Shown here in pieces: positions 54,501-60,920 of a DNA stretch of 64,000 nucleotides. Location of the stretch: assembly GCA_019695115.1 (NCBI GenBank), contig JAIBAP010000023.1, positions 1 to 64,000 of the forward strand. The letters are read 5' to 3'. A program made the position numbers and the translations under genes. Source of the DNA: Caldilineales bacterium (lineage in GTDB: Bacteria; Chloroflexota; Anaerolineae; J102). The notes below the pieces were generated by a model that saw only the letters and a list, made by a program, of their open reading frames with translations, was not told the origin of the DNA and did no database searches. Every line of letters starts with the position of its first letter. Positions within the stretch are counted from its first letter, which is position 1.

Positions 54501-55181
54501 GTCTGGGCCTACCACGTTGCCACCGGCGATGGCGGCGAGATGGGCTACAGCGTCGAAATCGGCGAGGCCGCAGCCGGAACCCGCATCAAGGCCATCGCCC
54601 AGTTCCTGGACTTGGGCTATGGCGGCGATTACCTCTCCGTCTGGCGCACCTACGCTACGCCGGAAGTGCGCGTCGCCAAGACCGTCAGCCTGCCGCTGAT
54701 GTACGACGGCTGGGTGAACGGCGGCGCTGGCGGCGCCAACTACAACGACTACGCCGCCCTCATCGCCCGCGCCACCGGCCTCGACAACGTCCTCCTCTCC
54801 TTCGACCGTTCGGGCCTCCCCGCCGGCATGGACATCCAGAGCGCCAGCCTGGCCCTGATGTACCGCGGTCAGTCGGGCGCGGTCGGCAAGTCGCTCACGG
54901 CCTGGAACGTCAACGCCTACGACCCCATGACCGTGACCTACGACACCGCCCCGTTGGCCTACAACCCCGGCGCGCCTGTGGCTGTGCCCGGCGCCGCTGG
55001 CTCGGTCAGCTTCGATGTCGCTTCGCAGGTGATGGCCTGGGATGCAGCTGGCGCAGCTGACGCCGATGGCATGGGGCAGTTGGCCGTCTCGGCCTCTGGC
55101 CCGCTCGGTCGCGCCATCTTCGACAGCCTGGAAAGCTACCAGGCCAGCCCGGCCACGCTCGAAGTCACCTACCTGCCGTAA
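51555..55181 (+). CDS. Secreted M6-family metalloprotease, second copy
   Basis: A 1208-residue protein with a signal sequence ending LTALAAP. The zinc motif HEYGHDIGLPD lies at 379-389 (His379, Glu380, His383, Asp389), with DVNGDGIVD upstream. DLEKDWDYAYVQVSTDGS marks the MAM-like domain and LPLMYDGWVNGG the start of the C-terminal DNRLRE-type domain near 1047. It resembles the first M6 protein along its length, but only the C-terminal domain is nearly identical at DNA level. I chose the ATG at 55155-lower start 51555 because the signal peptide begins there. No sortase or secretion partner is adjacent. Confidence 0.92.
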   Translation: MSRKHQAISLVVLLALLLAIPLTALAAPVPGAEPTRSARDLLDQIQGRRYANERPPRDESVAAAAAGVSLNDAEALAKWYDDFAAKKEKGGPNPIAYAQRMAALRQAEALGLSPKAAGLAEIGQAKMLMIPFEFAGSDTLDRCDADGNPIDQVTVEGPLHGTIPDPSLDGDNNTIWTDNFSIDWYQKLMFGDGVGVIRTDLNNGAGVDLSGTSARNWYLQQSEGQYTVDGEIYPQWIQLDHSVAYYGWDGDELSPDGVGYPCDGTPSGYGFEFTRDVVNKLNEIDPNFDWSQYDVNGDGIVDHLMLIHAGTDNSAGGGSYGNYQLWAHSWDVYCDNDGDGQLEYGCLVDDRGTEDPADDIYVANYTHIPEDADIGVVVHEYGHDIGLPDYYDQTGVTNNSGAHWDVMNAGSWSGDLGGSHPAPFNAWARYFFGWEDPTRIDYDAAAQEFTIGQSDPTPAGALDSVWIDLPDQGVEVPNRAGDGGGLHSVLGNNLVSPLGRTFELTGTTAPVFTFDTSFDLEKDWDYAYVQVSTDGSTWTNLLNEEGEYATTDPNSSTAWLGEGGLTGTYEGSLTYDLSAYAGATIQFRFVYLSDAGVQNAGIWVDNFSLDDGDTNLYESDLDDVSDWTFEGWEQVPFQDLYPQYYMLEWRNDHGSIAQHGQTQQYYTLAHDQIGWKVDKFTANVPGLLVWYRNNLYSNNQAVAGGREFAAPAMGPKGELLAVDSHYDPIEWSGGFWNPATGKPGPAFSNRRGAMDALFTLDDTPAWNLHDYANNANAVMDFGSRPAVSTFHDSMRSVPGWIYPGGSSVYRADRSASVVIPAQDIYTTRVRGLAADGMHIGADVTGLWGATVGGLPLGSGNPGDDDVQYGVHVQVIDQAADGSWGKVKFWNAEYDMEGSASASAATAAAGDEVAFSWDGRNIGSAASFLAYFPLPAGTTYVDGSAHGGLAPVGGDLASVQAALAAGQDASALSAVAAEDVTGFVWAYHVATGDGGEMGYSVEIGEAAAGTRIKAIAQFLDLGYGGDYLSVWRTYATPEVRVAKTVSLPLMYDGWVNGGAGGANYNDYAALIARATGLDNVLLSFDRSGLPAGMDIQSASLALMYRGQSGAVGKSLTAWNVNAYDPMTVTYDTAPLAYNPGAPVAVPGAAGSVSFDVASQVMAWDAAGAADADGMGQLAVSASGPLGRAIFDSLESYQASPATLEVTYLP

Positions 55182-55268
55182 GCTCCTCCTACCAGACAGA
55201 CCCTAAAGGTCTCGGAGACCTTTAGGGTCTTCAGCAAGTGCGACGCACCTTGTAGGTGCGTCGCTCTT
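54697..55268. repeat. Duplicated 3' end, copy 2
   Basis: Counterpart of 50656-51227. The near-identity continues through the stop codon and both hairpins and stops right after them. Confidence 0.95.
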
Positions 55269-55270
55269 TT
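55198..55270 (+). terminator. Double hairpin terminator after the second M6 gene
   Basis: First stem AGACCCTAAAGGTCT (55198-55212) with 55216-55230; second stem AAGTGCGACGCACCT (55236-55250) with 55254-55268, one change in the right arm, then five T. Same design as at 51157. The second stem is also the first palindrome of the toxin-antitoxin region. Confidence 0.85.
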
Positions 55271-55310
55271 TGTTGGTTGCACTTGCCATCGCGTCATACT
55301 CGACAACCGT

Positions 55311-55339
55311 TTGACACCCGTAACGTAACACACTACAAT
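55311..55339 (+). promoter_or_regulatory. Promoter of the higBA remnant
   Basis: Perfect TTGACA, a 17-base spacer and TACAAT. The -10 ends seven bases before the higB ATG at 55347, so the mRNA would be leaderless or nearly so. Confidence 0.82.
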
Positions 55340-55346
55340 CGCAAAC

Positions 55347-55418
55347 ATGATACGCACTGTTCGCCACAAGGGGCTGGCCGCACTCTATAACTATGAAGAA
55401 TCCTCCTCACCCTGGTGA
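55347..55418 (+). pseudogene. higB remnant (toxin gene reduced to its first codons)
   Basis: The frame reads [20 protein letters not shown] and stops after 23 codons. The first 14 residues match the start of HigB toxins (MIR-FRHKGL-LY). The toxin core is missing and the frame runs on into higA, whose ATG lies at 55393. An internal deletion has therefore joined the higB start to a point just before higA. The promoter is intact, so higA can still be transcribed. Confidence 0.75.
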
Positions 55419-55701
55419 GATCATCCGTGACTTGTACATCGAGCCGCTTGACCTGACGGTCACGCAGGCGGCGACGGGGTTGGGCGTCAGCCGCAAGACA
55501 TTGTCTATGCTGCTCAATGGACATGCCGGAATCTCACCCGAAATGGCCATCCGTCTGTCCAAGGCCTTCGGGCGCACACCCGAAAGCTGGCTTCAGTTGC
55601 AGATGCAATATGACCTGGCCCAGTGTAGCCAGCATATCGAGCGCATTCAGGTGCGGCCCTTTGTGCGTCCACGGCAGGAATCCGCTGCACCAGCCGCCTG
55701 A
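55393..55701 (+). CDS. higA: HigA-family antitoxin
   Basis: A 102-residue Xre-type antitoxin. [58 protein letters not shown] shows the HigA N-terminal motif (HPGEI) and the helix-turn-helix. [13 protein letters not shown] is the typical end of the domain. It would bind the HigB toxin and its own promoter. The toxin gene upstream is deleted, so this is an orphan antitoxin. A palindrome of the GTGCGACGCAC family follows 12 bases after the stop. Confidence 0.92.
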   Translation: MKNPPHPGEIIRDLYIEPLDLTVTQAATGLGVSRKTLSMLLNGHAGISPEMAIRLSKAFGRTPESWLQLQMQYDLAQCSQHIERIQVRPFVRPRQESAAPAA

Positions 55702-55713
55702 ATAACAAAGAAA

Positions 55714-55740
55714 TGCGACGCACCTGGCAGGTGCGTCGCA
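55714..55740. repeat. GTGCGACGCAC palindrome between higA and DUF4160 genes
   Basis: Arms TGCGACGCACCT (55714-55725) and complement (55729-55740), loop GGC. Confidence 0.9.
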
Positions 55741-55756
55741 CTGTTATAAGAACCAT

Positions 55757-55785
55757 TTGACCTGGTGCAACCATTGCACTATACT
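55757..55785 (+). promoter_or_regulatory. Promoter of the DUF4160-DUF2442 module, leaderless
   Basis: TTGACC, 17-base spacer and TATACT, six bases before the ATG at 55792. Transcription would begin at the start codon. Confidence 0.82.
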
Positions 55786-55791
55786 CGCATT

Positions 55792-56025
55792 ATGCCCGTT
55801 ATCAAGCGGTTCGGAAACTGTGCGATCAAGATGTATGCTGACGAGCATCCACCGCCCCATTTCCACATAGAATTCTCAGACGGCATGCGATGCTCGGTCG
55901 AGATCGAGACCCTGACCATCATCGCCGGATTGATTCATCCGAGGCATCGCTTGCTTGAACCGTTGACATGGGCCGCTGACAATCGCACTTTACTGCGAGC
56001 AAAATGGAGAGAACTGACAAGATGA
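55792..56025 (+). CDS. DUF4160 protein (toxin-like)
   Basis: A 77-residue protein starting MPVIKRFGNCAIKMYADEHPPPHFHIEFSDG, the DUF4160 signature with its HPPPHFH motif. DUF4160 genes usually precede a DUF2442 gene and the pair is regarded as toxin-antitoxin-like. The stop overlaps the DUF2442 start (ATGA). I chose the ATG at 55792 because it matches the family and the promoter; the longer frame would start upstream of the -10. Confidence 0.88.
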   Translation: MPVIKRFGNCAIKMYADEHPPPHFHIEFSDGMRCSVEIETLTIIAGLIHPRHRLLEPLTWAADNRTLLRAKWRELTR

Positions 56026-56477
56026 TGAAACCACCCCGCATTATGGCTGCGGATGTGACCGGGCCGATGAGGCTATCCATCGCCTGGAGCACCGGCGAGC
56101 GCTTCGATATCGATCTGCGTGAGCCGATCAACCGCCTAGAGGCTCTGTCACCGCTCCGCGACCCGGTTCTGTTTGCCCGCGTTCAGGTGGGCGAGTGGGG
56201 GCACAGCCTGGTTTGGAACGACGAGGTCGATTTGGGTGCAGATCGACTCTACGAGCGATGCAAAGAGCAAGCCGGCGAACTATCGCCGCGCCAGTTCGAT
56301 GCCTGGATGAAAAGCCATCAGCTATCACTCACCACCGCTGCAACAGCCTTGGGAATCTCGCGGCGGATGGTTGCCCACTACCGAACCGGCAGCCGTCCAA
56401 TTCCCAAGGTCGTGTCTCTGGCGTGTAAAGGTTGGGAAGTGCAATCGGCGTTTCCTACCCGCGCGTCAACGAATTGA
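56022..56477 (+). CDS. DUF2442 protein with C-terminal HTH (antitoxin-like)
   Basis: A 151-residue protein. The N-terminal DUF2442 domain (about 1-80) has PRIMAADVTGPMRLSIAWSTGERFDIDLREPI; the second part (about 95-140) is an Xre-like HTH, SLTTAATALGISRRMVAHYRTGSRPIP. The last residues after ACKGWE are read from a displaced higA fragment, so the native end is probably lost. It partners the DUF4160 gene. Confidence 0.85.
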   Translation: MMKPPRIMAADVTGPMRLSIAWSTGERFDIDLREPINRLEALSPLRDPVLFARVQVGEWGHSLVWNDEVDLGADRLYERCKEQAGELSPRQFDAWMKSHQLSLTTAATALGISRRMVAHYRTGSRPIPKVVSLACKGWEVQSAFPTRASTN

Positions 56478-56659
56478 TCCACGGCAAACGCGGCATGACG
56501 CCCGATACAGCCCTCCGCCTCGAACGGCTCTTTGGCATGGAGGCTCAGTTCTGGCTCAATCTCCAGCTTGCCTGGGACCTTTATCAGACGCAACACTCCC
56601 CGGCAGCCCAGGAAATCGCCCACATCCAGCGCCTGCCAGCCCTTGCCGCAGGATCCTGA
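56432..56659 (+). pseudogene. 5'-truncated higA fragment fused to the DUF2442 end
   Basis: In another frame than DUF2442, the sequence reads AIGVSYPRVNELIHGKRGMT, then DTALRLERLFGMEAQFWLNL and ends near ALAAGS at 56659. This is the middle and end of a HigA antitoxin. The HPGEI start and first helices are missing. The junction with DUF2442 lies near 56435. Translation from a TTG at 56432 is possible but weak. Confidence 0.75.
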
Positions 56660-56666
56660 CAGAAGA

Positions 56667-56697
56667 AGTGCGACGCACCTGCCAGGTGCGTCGCACT
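56667..56697. repeat. GTGCGACGCAC palindrome after the higA fragment
   Basis: Arms AGTGCGACGCACCT (56667-56680) and complement (56684-56697), loop GCC, then GTTTTGTT. Confidence 0.9.
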
Positions 56698-56709
56698 GTT
56701 TTGTTACCG

Positions 56710-57108
56710 TCATTTCAGAATGCGTATTGTTCGCTCATCAAAGCTGTAATACAATCTCTCGTATTCACTCACTCGAACAACCTTACCCATACGATTGTTC
56801 TTGGTCCTAAATTGCGGAAGCAGCAAAAGAGATCGCAAAAGTGCCGGAATCAATACGGTCTTCGAATCTGGTAAAGCAAAACAAACCACACAGAAGCTAT
56901 CATTGATAGCAACTTTGCGCCAGAAATCCTTCTCGTTGATTGTTAGTAAGGTCGGCTGGTCTTGCTTCTGCAACAAACGAGGGATGTCGTCGTCTTTGAT
57001 GATCGTACCAGGACGCAAGTCGGTAATGAAGCAGACCCTTCCCGAATACCACTGTGCGATCTGCGTCTCTATTCTCCGGCCAAGCAACTGTTCATCAAGT
57101 ACGATCAT
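56710..57108 (-). CDS. DUF5615-like PIN-domain protein (toxin-like)
   Basis: A 132-residue protein. The start MIVLDEQLLGRRIETQIAQW with an early Asp, the central TLLTINEKDFWRKV and an FCVVCFALPD strand match DUF5615-type PIN proteins. Such genes follow DUF433 genes and the pair is VapBC-like. The DNA is distinctly AT-richer than its surroundings, which suggests recent acquisition. It starts three bases after the DUF433 stop. The C-terminal 40 residues are longer than in typical DUF5615 proteins. Confidence 0.78.
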   Translation of the reverse strand: MIVLDEQLLGRRIETQIAQWYSGRVCFITDLRPGTIIKDDDIPRLLQKQDQPTLLTINEKDFWRKVAINDSFCVVCFALPDSKTVLIPALLRSLLLLPQFRTKNNRMGKVVRVSEYERLYYSFDERTIRILK

Positions 57109-57111
57109 CCA

Positions 57112-57393
57112 TCAGGCCATTTCGAGTTGCGGTAATGAGGTCACGAACTGTGACGAAACCAGCCTGATCGCCTCGATGATGGCCTCACGCGAGACGCGAC
57201 CTCGATACCCTGCAACAATCTCGTCCAGACTCTCACCCACAGCCAGGCGATCGAGTGTGCCAGTGATCTCGATGCGCGTGTACTTGAACGTAGGACGTCC
57301 GCCGCAAACTTCAGGTGATCGTACAACGTAATCGCCCAAAGGATAATAGCGGTATGCTTCACTACCAACGAACTCTGTGGTCAGGTCTGTCAT
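57112..57393 (-). CDS. DUF433 protein (antitoxin-like)
   Basis: A 93-residue protein with the DUF433 core DYVVRSPEVCGGRPTFKYTR then IEITGTLDRLAVGESLDEIVAGYRG and VSREAIIEAIRL, a winged-helix-like antitoxin domain. I chose the ATG at 57393, with GAGG nine bases upstream and a promoter at 57433. It forms an operon with the DUF5615-like gene and has the opposite orientation to the other two modules in the cluster. Confidence 0.88.
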   Translation of the reverse strand: MTDLTTEFVGSEAYRYYPLGDYVVRSPEVCGGRPTFKYTRIEITGTLDRLAVGESLDEIVAGYRGRVSREAIIEAIRLVSSQFVTSLPQLEMA

Positions 57394-57432
57394 TTCTATT
57401 GCCTCAGTGTGCTTGAAGAACTCACATGTAAA

Positions 57433-57462
57433 AAGATAAAACCATTCGACCGATGGTGTCAA
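57433..57462 (-). promoter_or_regulatory. Promoter of the DUF433-DUF5615 module
   Basis: On the minus strand TTGACA (57462-57457), an 18-base spacer and TATCTT (57438-57433). It lies about 40 bases upstream of the DUF433 start. Confidence 0.65.
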
Positions 57463-57472
57463 GTCACCCCGT

Positions 57473-57519
57473 CAACAAAGAATGCGACGCACCTTGTAGG
57501 TGCGTCGCATTCTTTGTTG
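57473..57519. repeat. GTGCGACGCAC palindrome, extended copy
   Basis: The longest copy: 22-base arms that extend the core with CAACAAAGAA on the left, exactly mirrored on the right (57498-57519), around a TGT loop. Confidence 0.92.
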
Positions 57520-57531
57520 GGTGCTTTTTTA

Positions 57532-57858
57532 TCAATTCAGCAGGGGCACCGCCTCTGAGCGGGCATAGATCGAGGGCGGCGTCCAGTCCAGATGGCTGGC
57601 TCGGCAGGCGTGGCGGCCTTCCTCATCGACGATGACGACCACCACCTCTTTGGTGGGGTCGTAGGCTTGCGCCAGTTGGCTTTCCTGCGCGGGCAGATCG
57701 GCGGTCAGGGGCATATACAACATCGGATGAGAATTGGCGCCGCGCGTGTCGATGCGGACGAGGCCGCGGCCATCATTCAGATAGCCGGCCCAGGCCATGC
57801 GGGCAATATCCTTCCACGTCTCATCGATGACGCAGCAATGGCAATCGGTAACTAACAT
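57532..57858 (-). CDS. Hypothetical protein
   Basis: A 108-residue soluble protein, start MLVTDCHCCVIDETWKDIAR. It contains RGANSHPMLYMPLTADLPAQ and a KEVVVVIVDEEGRH strand. The two Cys pairs near the start are of unknown meaning. I do not recognise a family. GGAG precedes the ATG at 57858. It lies just outside the palindrome-delimited cluster, but reads from the opposite side. Confidence 0.6.
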   Translation of the reverse strand: MLVTDCHCCVIDETWKDIARMAWAGYLNDGRGLVRIDTRGANSHPMLYMPLTADLPAQESQLAQAYDPTKEVVVVIVDEEGRHACRASHLDWTPPSIYARSEAVPLLN

Positions 57859-58016
57859 GGTTTGACTCCAGATTGGCAGAGAATGGCAAAGTGACCTGCA
57901 CGTGGGACAGGCCGACAGACGCTTACAAAAACGCCCCGGCCCTACCCATCACCCCATCTTCCTCCCGATCCGCACCTTTCGCCATGATCTAGATCATTTC
58001 AGAGCGCGACCGTGGC

Positions 58017-58787
58017 CTATTCCATCGGCGACAGCCAACGCTCGTCGGCATCAGCCTCAGCCGCCCAACCGATGGCGCGGCCCCCCTCGGCCGCCACCAG
58101 CCACCACCGCAGACCCTCGGCCGCCACCGGCCCCTCCTCGATCTTCAGCACCGTCCCCGCCACCAGCCGCCGCGCCACCAGGCTGCTGGTGCTCGGCTCG
58201 AAACGAATCGCCAACACGATCCCCGGCGGCACGGTGACGGTCACAGTGTCGCCCAGGCGTACAGGCCGGTTCACCGGGCGCGGCGCGCCGATGCGGGCAT
58301 CCAGCCAACGATCGACGGCATCGCCATCCGCCACCCAACCGCTCATCCCCTGGCCATCCTCCACCCGCCACCACCTGAAGCCGTCCGCCTCGACCGGCCC
58401 TTCCAGCACCGAAACCAACACCCCGGCGCCATAGCGGCCAAGTCGTGGAGCAGTGGTCGAGGCAGCCTGGCGGATATTGACGCCCGTTCGCGCCACTACG
58501 CGAGCTTTCTGGCCGATTTGCGGCTGTCCGGGGACCGGTGTGGGGGTGGGCGGCGCCGGGGTGGGCGTGAGTGGGACCGGCGTGGTGGTGGCAGTGGGGG
58601 TGGGCGGAAGCGTCGCCGTCGAAGTGGGGCGCGGCGTCCAGGTCGGCCAGGGAGTTGGCGCCATCGTGGGGCGCGGGGCAAAGCGGCCGCAAGCCAGGCT
58701 GAGGGCAGCCAAAAAGACCAGCGGCCAAAAACGACTGGATGTCGATCGTTTCGCCCTGCTGGATGACCTTTGATCATGCTCAGACAT
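58017..58787 (-). CDS. Lipoprotein with two SH3-like domains
   Basis: A 256-residue lipoprotein. The signal ends LAALSLACG; a Pro/Thr linker of about 60 residues (TPTPAPPTPTPVP) follows. The first bacterial SH3 domain starts ARTGVNIRQAASTTAPRLGRYGAG and ends WWRVEDGQGMSGWVADGD. A second, weaker repeat ends WWLVAAEGGRAIGWAAEAD. SH3b domains bind the cell wall or peptides. The ATG at 58787 was chosen because it precedes the basic start of the signal. Confidence 0.85.
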   Translation of the reverse strand: MSEHDQRSSSRAKRSTSSRFWPLVFLAALSLACGRFAPRPTMAPTPWPTWTPRPTSTATLPPTPTATTTPVPLTPTPAPPTPTPVPGQPQIGQKARVVARTGVNIRQAASTTAPRLGRYGAGVLVSVLEGPVEADGFRWWRVEDGQGMSGWVADGDAVDRWLDARIGAPRPVNRPVRLGDTVTVTVPPGIVLAIRFEPSTSSLVARRLVAGTVLKIEEGPVAAEGLRWWLVAAEGGRAIGWAAEADADERWLSPME

Positions 58788-58872
58788 CCTCCCAGCATAC
58801 CACGTCCGCCCGGTCGCCCTGCAATCCCGGCCCTTGCCAGTTTGCGACCCATAACGCAGCGCGCACAATCAA

Positions 58873-58901
58873 TTGACACACTGCGTCATAAACCCTATAC
58901 T
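58873..58901 (+). promoter_or_regulatory. Promoter of the thiolase gene
   Basis: Perfect TTGACA, 17-base spacer and TATACT. The leader to the GTG at 59031 is about 125 bases. Confidence 0.85.
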
Positions 58902-59030
58902 ATGGCTGCCCGGCGACCCCTCGCCGGACGTTCCCAAAACCAACAGCGCCGGAGCCAGCCACGACCCGATCTCTGATCTCTGATCTCCGCTCTCCGGCCC
59001 CAGCCCTCTCGACTCCTCAGGAGGCTTGCG

Positions 59031-60194
59031 GTGAGAGAAGTCTATGTACTTGGCGTTGGCCAGATCCCTGTCAGCAAAGACAAGGACGAACCATTGCGCG
59101 ACATGGCGGCCAGGGCGGTGCGGGCGGCCCTGACCGATGCCGGCATCGAAGCAGTCGAGGCGCTGTACACCGGCAATATGTTATCGGGGATGCTTTCGCA
59201 CCAACAGCACCTGGGGGCGTTGATCGCCGACGCCGCCGGGCTGCGCGGGGTCGAGGCCGCCACGGCCGAAGCCGCCTGCGGGTCGGGGGCAGCCGCCATG
59301 CGCTGGGGCTACATGGCCATTGCCAGCGGCGCCTATGACCTGGTGGCCGTCTGCGGCGTCGAGAAAATGACCCACACCGACCGCTATGAAACCACGCGGG
59401 CTTTGGCCACGGCCAGCGACTGGCCGACCGAGGGCGCGCACGGCCACAGCTTCGTCTCGCTCAACGCTGTGATCATGCAGGAATATCTGCGCCGCCACCA
59501 CGCCAACCGCTCGTTGTTCGCCGCCTTTGCCATCAACGCCCACGACAACGCCGCCACCAACCCGAACGCCCTCTTCCAGAAAACGATCACGGTCGAAAAA
59601 TACGAAGACTCCCCCATCGTCCAGGCTCCGATCCGGCTTTACGACGCTTCGCCCATCTGTGATGGCGCCGCCGCCCTGATCCTGGCCTCGGCCGACCGCC
59701 TCCCCACCCGCAATGGCGCCCACCCCAGGGTGCGCGTAGCGGCCTCGGCCAGCGCCACCGACAGCGTCGGCATCGCCGACCGCCACGACCTGCTCACGCT
59801 CGAAGGCGCGGTCACCTCCAGCCGGCGGGCCTTTGCCCAGGCCGCCATGACGCCCGCCGACATCGACTTATTCGAGCTACACGACGCCTTTACGATCATG
59901 GCCGTGCTCTCGTTGGAGGGGGCCGGCTTTGCCCAGCCCGGCCAGGGGCTGTGGCTGGGCGCCGATGGCGAGATCCGGCGCGAGGGCAAAGTGCCGATCT
60001 CCACCTTTGGCGGACTCAAGGCCCGCGGCCATCCCGTCGGCGGCACCGGCGTCTACCAGCTCGTCGAAACCTACTTGCAGATCACCCACCAGGCCGGCCC
60101 CAACCAGGTGCCGGCAGCGCGCGTGGGCATGACCCAAAATGTGGGCGGCACCGGCGCCACGGTGATCACCCACATTTTGGAACGCACCACCTAA
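59031..60194 (+). CDS. Thiolase / acetyl-CoA acetyltransferase family protein
   Basis: A 387-residue thiolase-fold protein. The nucleophile Cys lies in AEAACGSGAAAMRWGYMAI; FELHDAFTIMAVLSLEGAG holds the active His region, and GGLKARGHPVGGTGVYQLVE the second catalytic His. It belongs to the SCP2-thiolase-like group, whose members often act with a small OB-fold zinc protein; none is adjacent. The start is GTG at 59031 with AGGAGG upstream. Probably acts on acyl-CoA or acetoacetyl-CoA. Confidence 0.9.
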   Translation: MREVYVLGVGQIPVSKDKDEPLRDMAARAVRAALTDAGIEAVEALYTGNMLSGMLSHQQHLGALIADAAGLRGVEAATAEAACGSGAAAMRWGYMAIASGAYDLVAVCGVEKMTHTDRYETTRALATASDWPTEGAHGHSFVSLNAVIMQEYLRRHHANRSLFAAFAINAHDNAATNPNALFQKTITVEKYEDSPIVQAPIRLYDASPICDGAAALILASADRLPTRNGAHPRVRVAASASATDSVGIADRHDLLTLEGAVTSSRRAFAQAAMTPADIDLFELHDAFTIMAVLSLEGAGFAQPGQGLWLGADGEIRREGKVPISTFGGLKARGHPVGGTGVYQLVETYLQITHQAGPNQVPAARVGMTQNVGGTGATVITHILERTT

Positions 60195-60228
60195 CCATTC
60201 ATGCCCGCCACCACAGCCACGCCCTGCC

Positions 60229-60786
60229 TCAGGCCGGCTTCTTCAGCCTCTGCACGTACTGCTTGCGGAACTTGGCCACTTTGGGGGCGATGACGACCTG
60301 GCAATAGGGCTGATAGGAGTTGCGGCGATAATAGCCCTGATGATAGTCCTCCGCCGCATAGAAGGCCTCGAACGGCGCCACCTGGGTGACGATGGGCGCT
60401 CCCCAGATGCCGGCGGCATTGGTTTCGGCGATCACCTGCTCGGCCGTAGCCTGCTGTGCGGGTGAGTGGTAGAAGATGGCCGAGCGATACTGCGTGCCCA
60501 CATCGGCGCCCTGGCGGTTGAGCGTGGTGGGGTCGTGGATGGTGAAGAAAACCTGGAGCAGGTCGCGGAACGAGACCAACGCCGGGTCGAAGGTGATCTG
60601 CACAACCTCGGCATGGCCAGTCGTGCCGTTACAGACTTCTTTATAGCTGGGGTTGCGGACGCGACCGCCGGCATAGCCCGAAACGACGCTTTCGACGCCC
60701 TGGAGATCGTCGAACACGGCCTCCAGGCACCAGAAACAGCCGCCGGCCAGCGTGGCAACTTCGCGAGTGGGAGATGGATTTGTCAT
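60229..60786 (-). CDS. msrA: Peptide methionine sulfoxide reductase MsrA
   Basis: A 185-residue enzyme that reduces methionine-S-sulfoxide. The active-site [11 protein letters not shown] has Cys17 as nucleophile; [38 protein letters not shown] and AEDYHQGYY follow as in all MsrA proteins. The ATG at 60786 was chosen over one 15 codons upstream. It stands alone; no msrB is visible. Cytoplasmic. Confidence 0.96.
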   Translation of the reverse strand: MTNPSPTREVATLAGGCFWCLEAVFDDLQGVESVVSGYAGGRVRNPSYKEVCNGTTGHAEVVQITFDPALVSFRDLLQVFFTIHDPTTLNRQGADVGTQYRSAIFYHSPAQQATAEQVIAETNAAGIWGAPIVTQVAPFEAFYAAEDYHQGYYRRNSYQPYCQVVIAPKVAKFRKQYVQRLKKPA

Positions 60787-60920
60787 AGCTTTTTTGTCGC
60801 CTGAAGCGAGAAGGATGATCAGCGCCCGCACATCCGGCGCTGCCCTCTCTTGATGGTCTTCCCCTGGCGCCTCTTTCGCCCGGCCCGACGGCGTTCACGA
60901 ATGTGTAACAATTCGTCGCA

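Noticed and set aside
51582-54515. A 977-residue open frame on the minus strand inside the second M6 protease gene
   Set aside because: It is a GC-driven antisense shadow without any recognisable domain; the plus-strand protein has a signal peptide and a zinc site. The same applies to the long frames at 37736-40222, 27159-29138, 33450-34688 and 752-1993.
55236-57519. An integron cassette array with attC sites
   Set aside because: The palindromes are short, symmetric and lack the bulged double-site structure of attC; no integron integrase is in the window. Cassette-like behaviour is kept only as a hypothesis.
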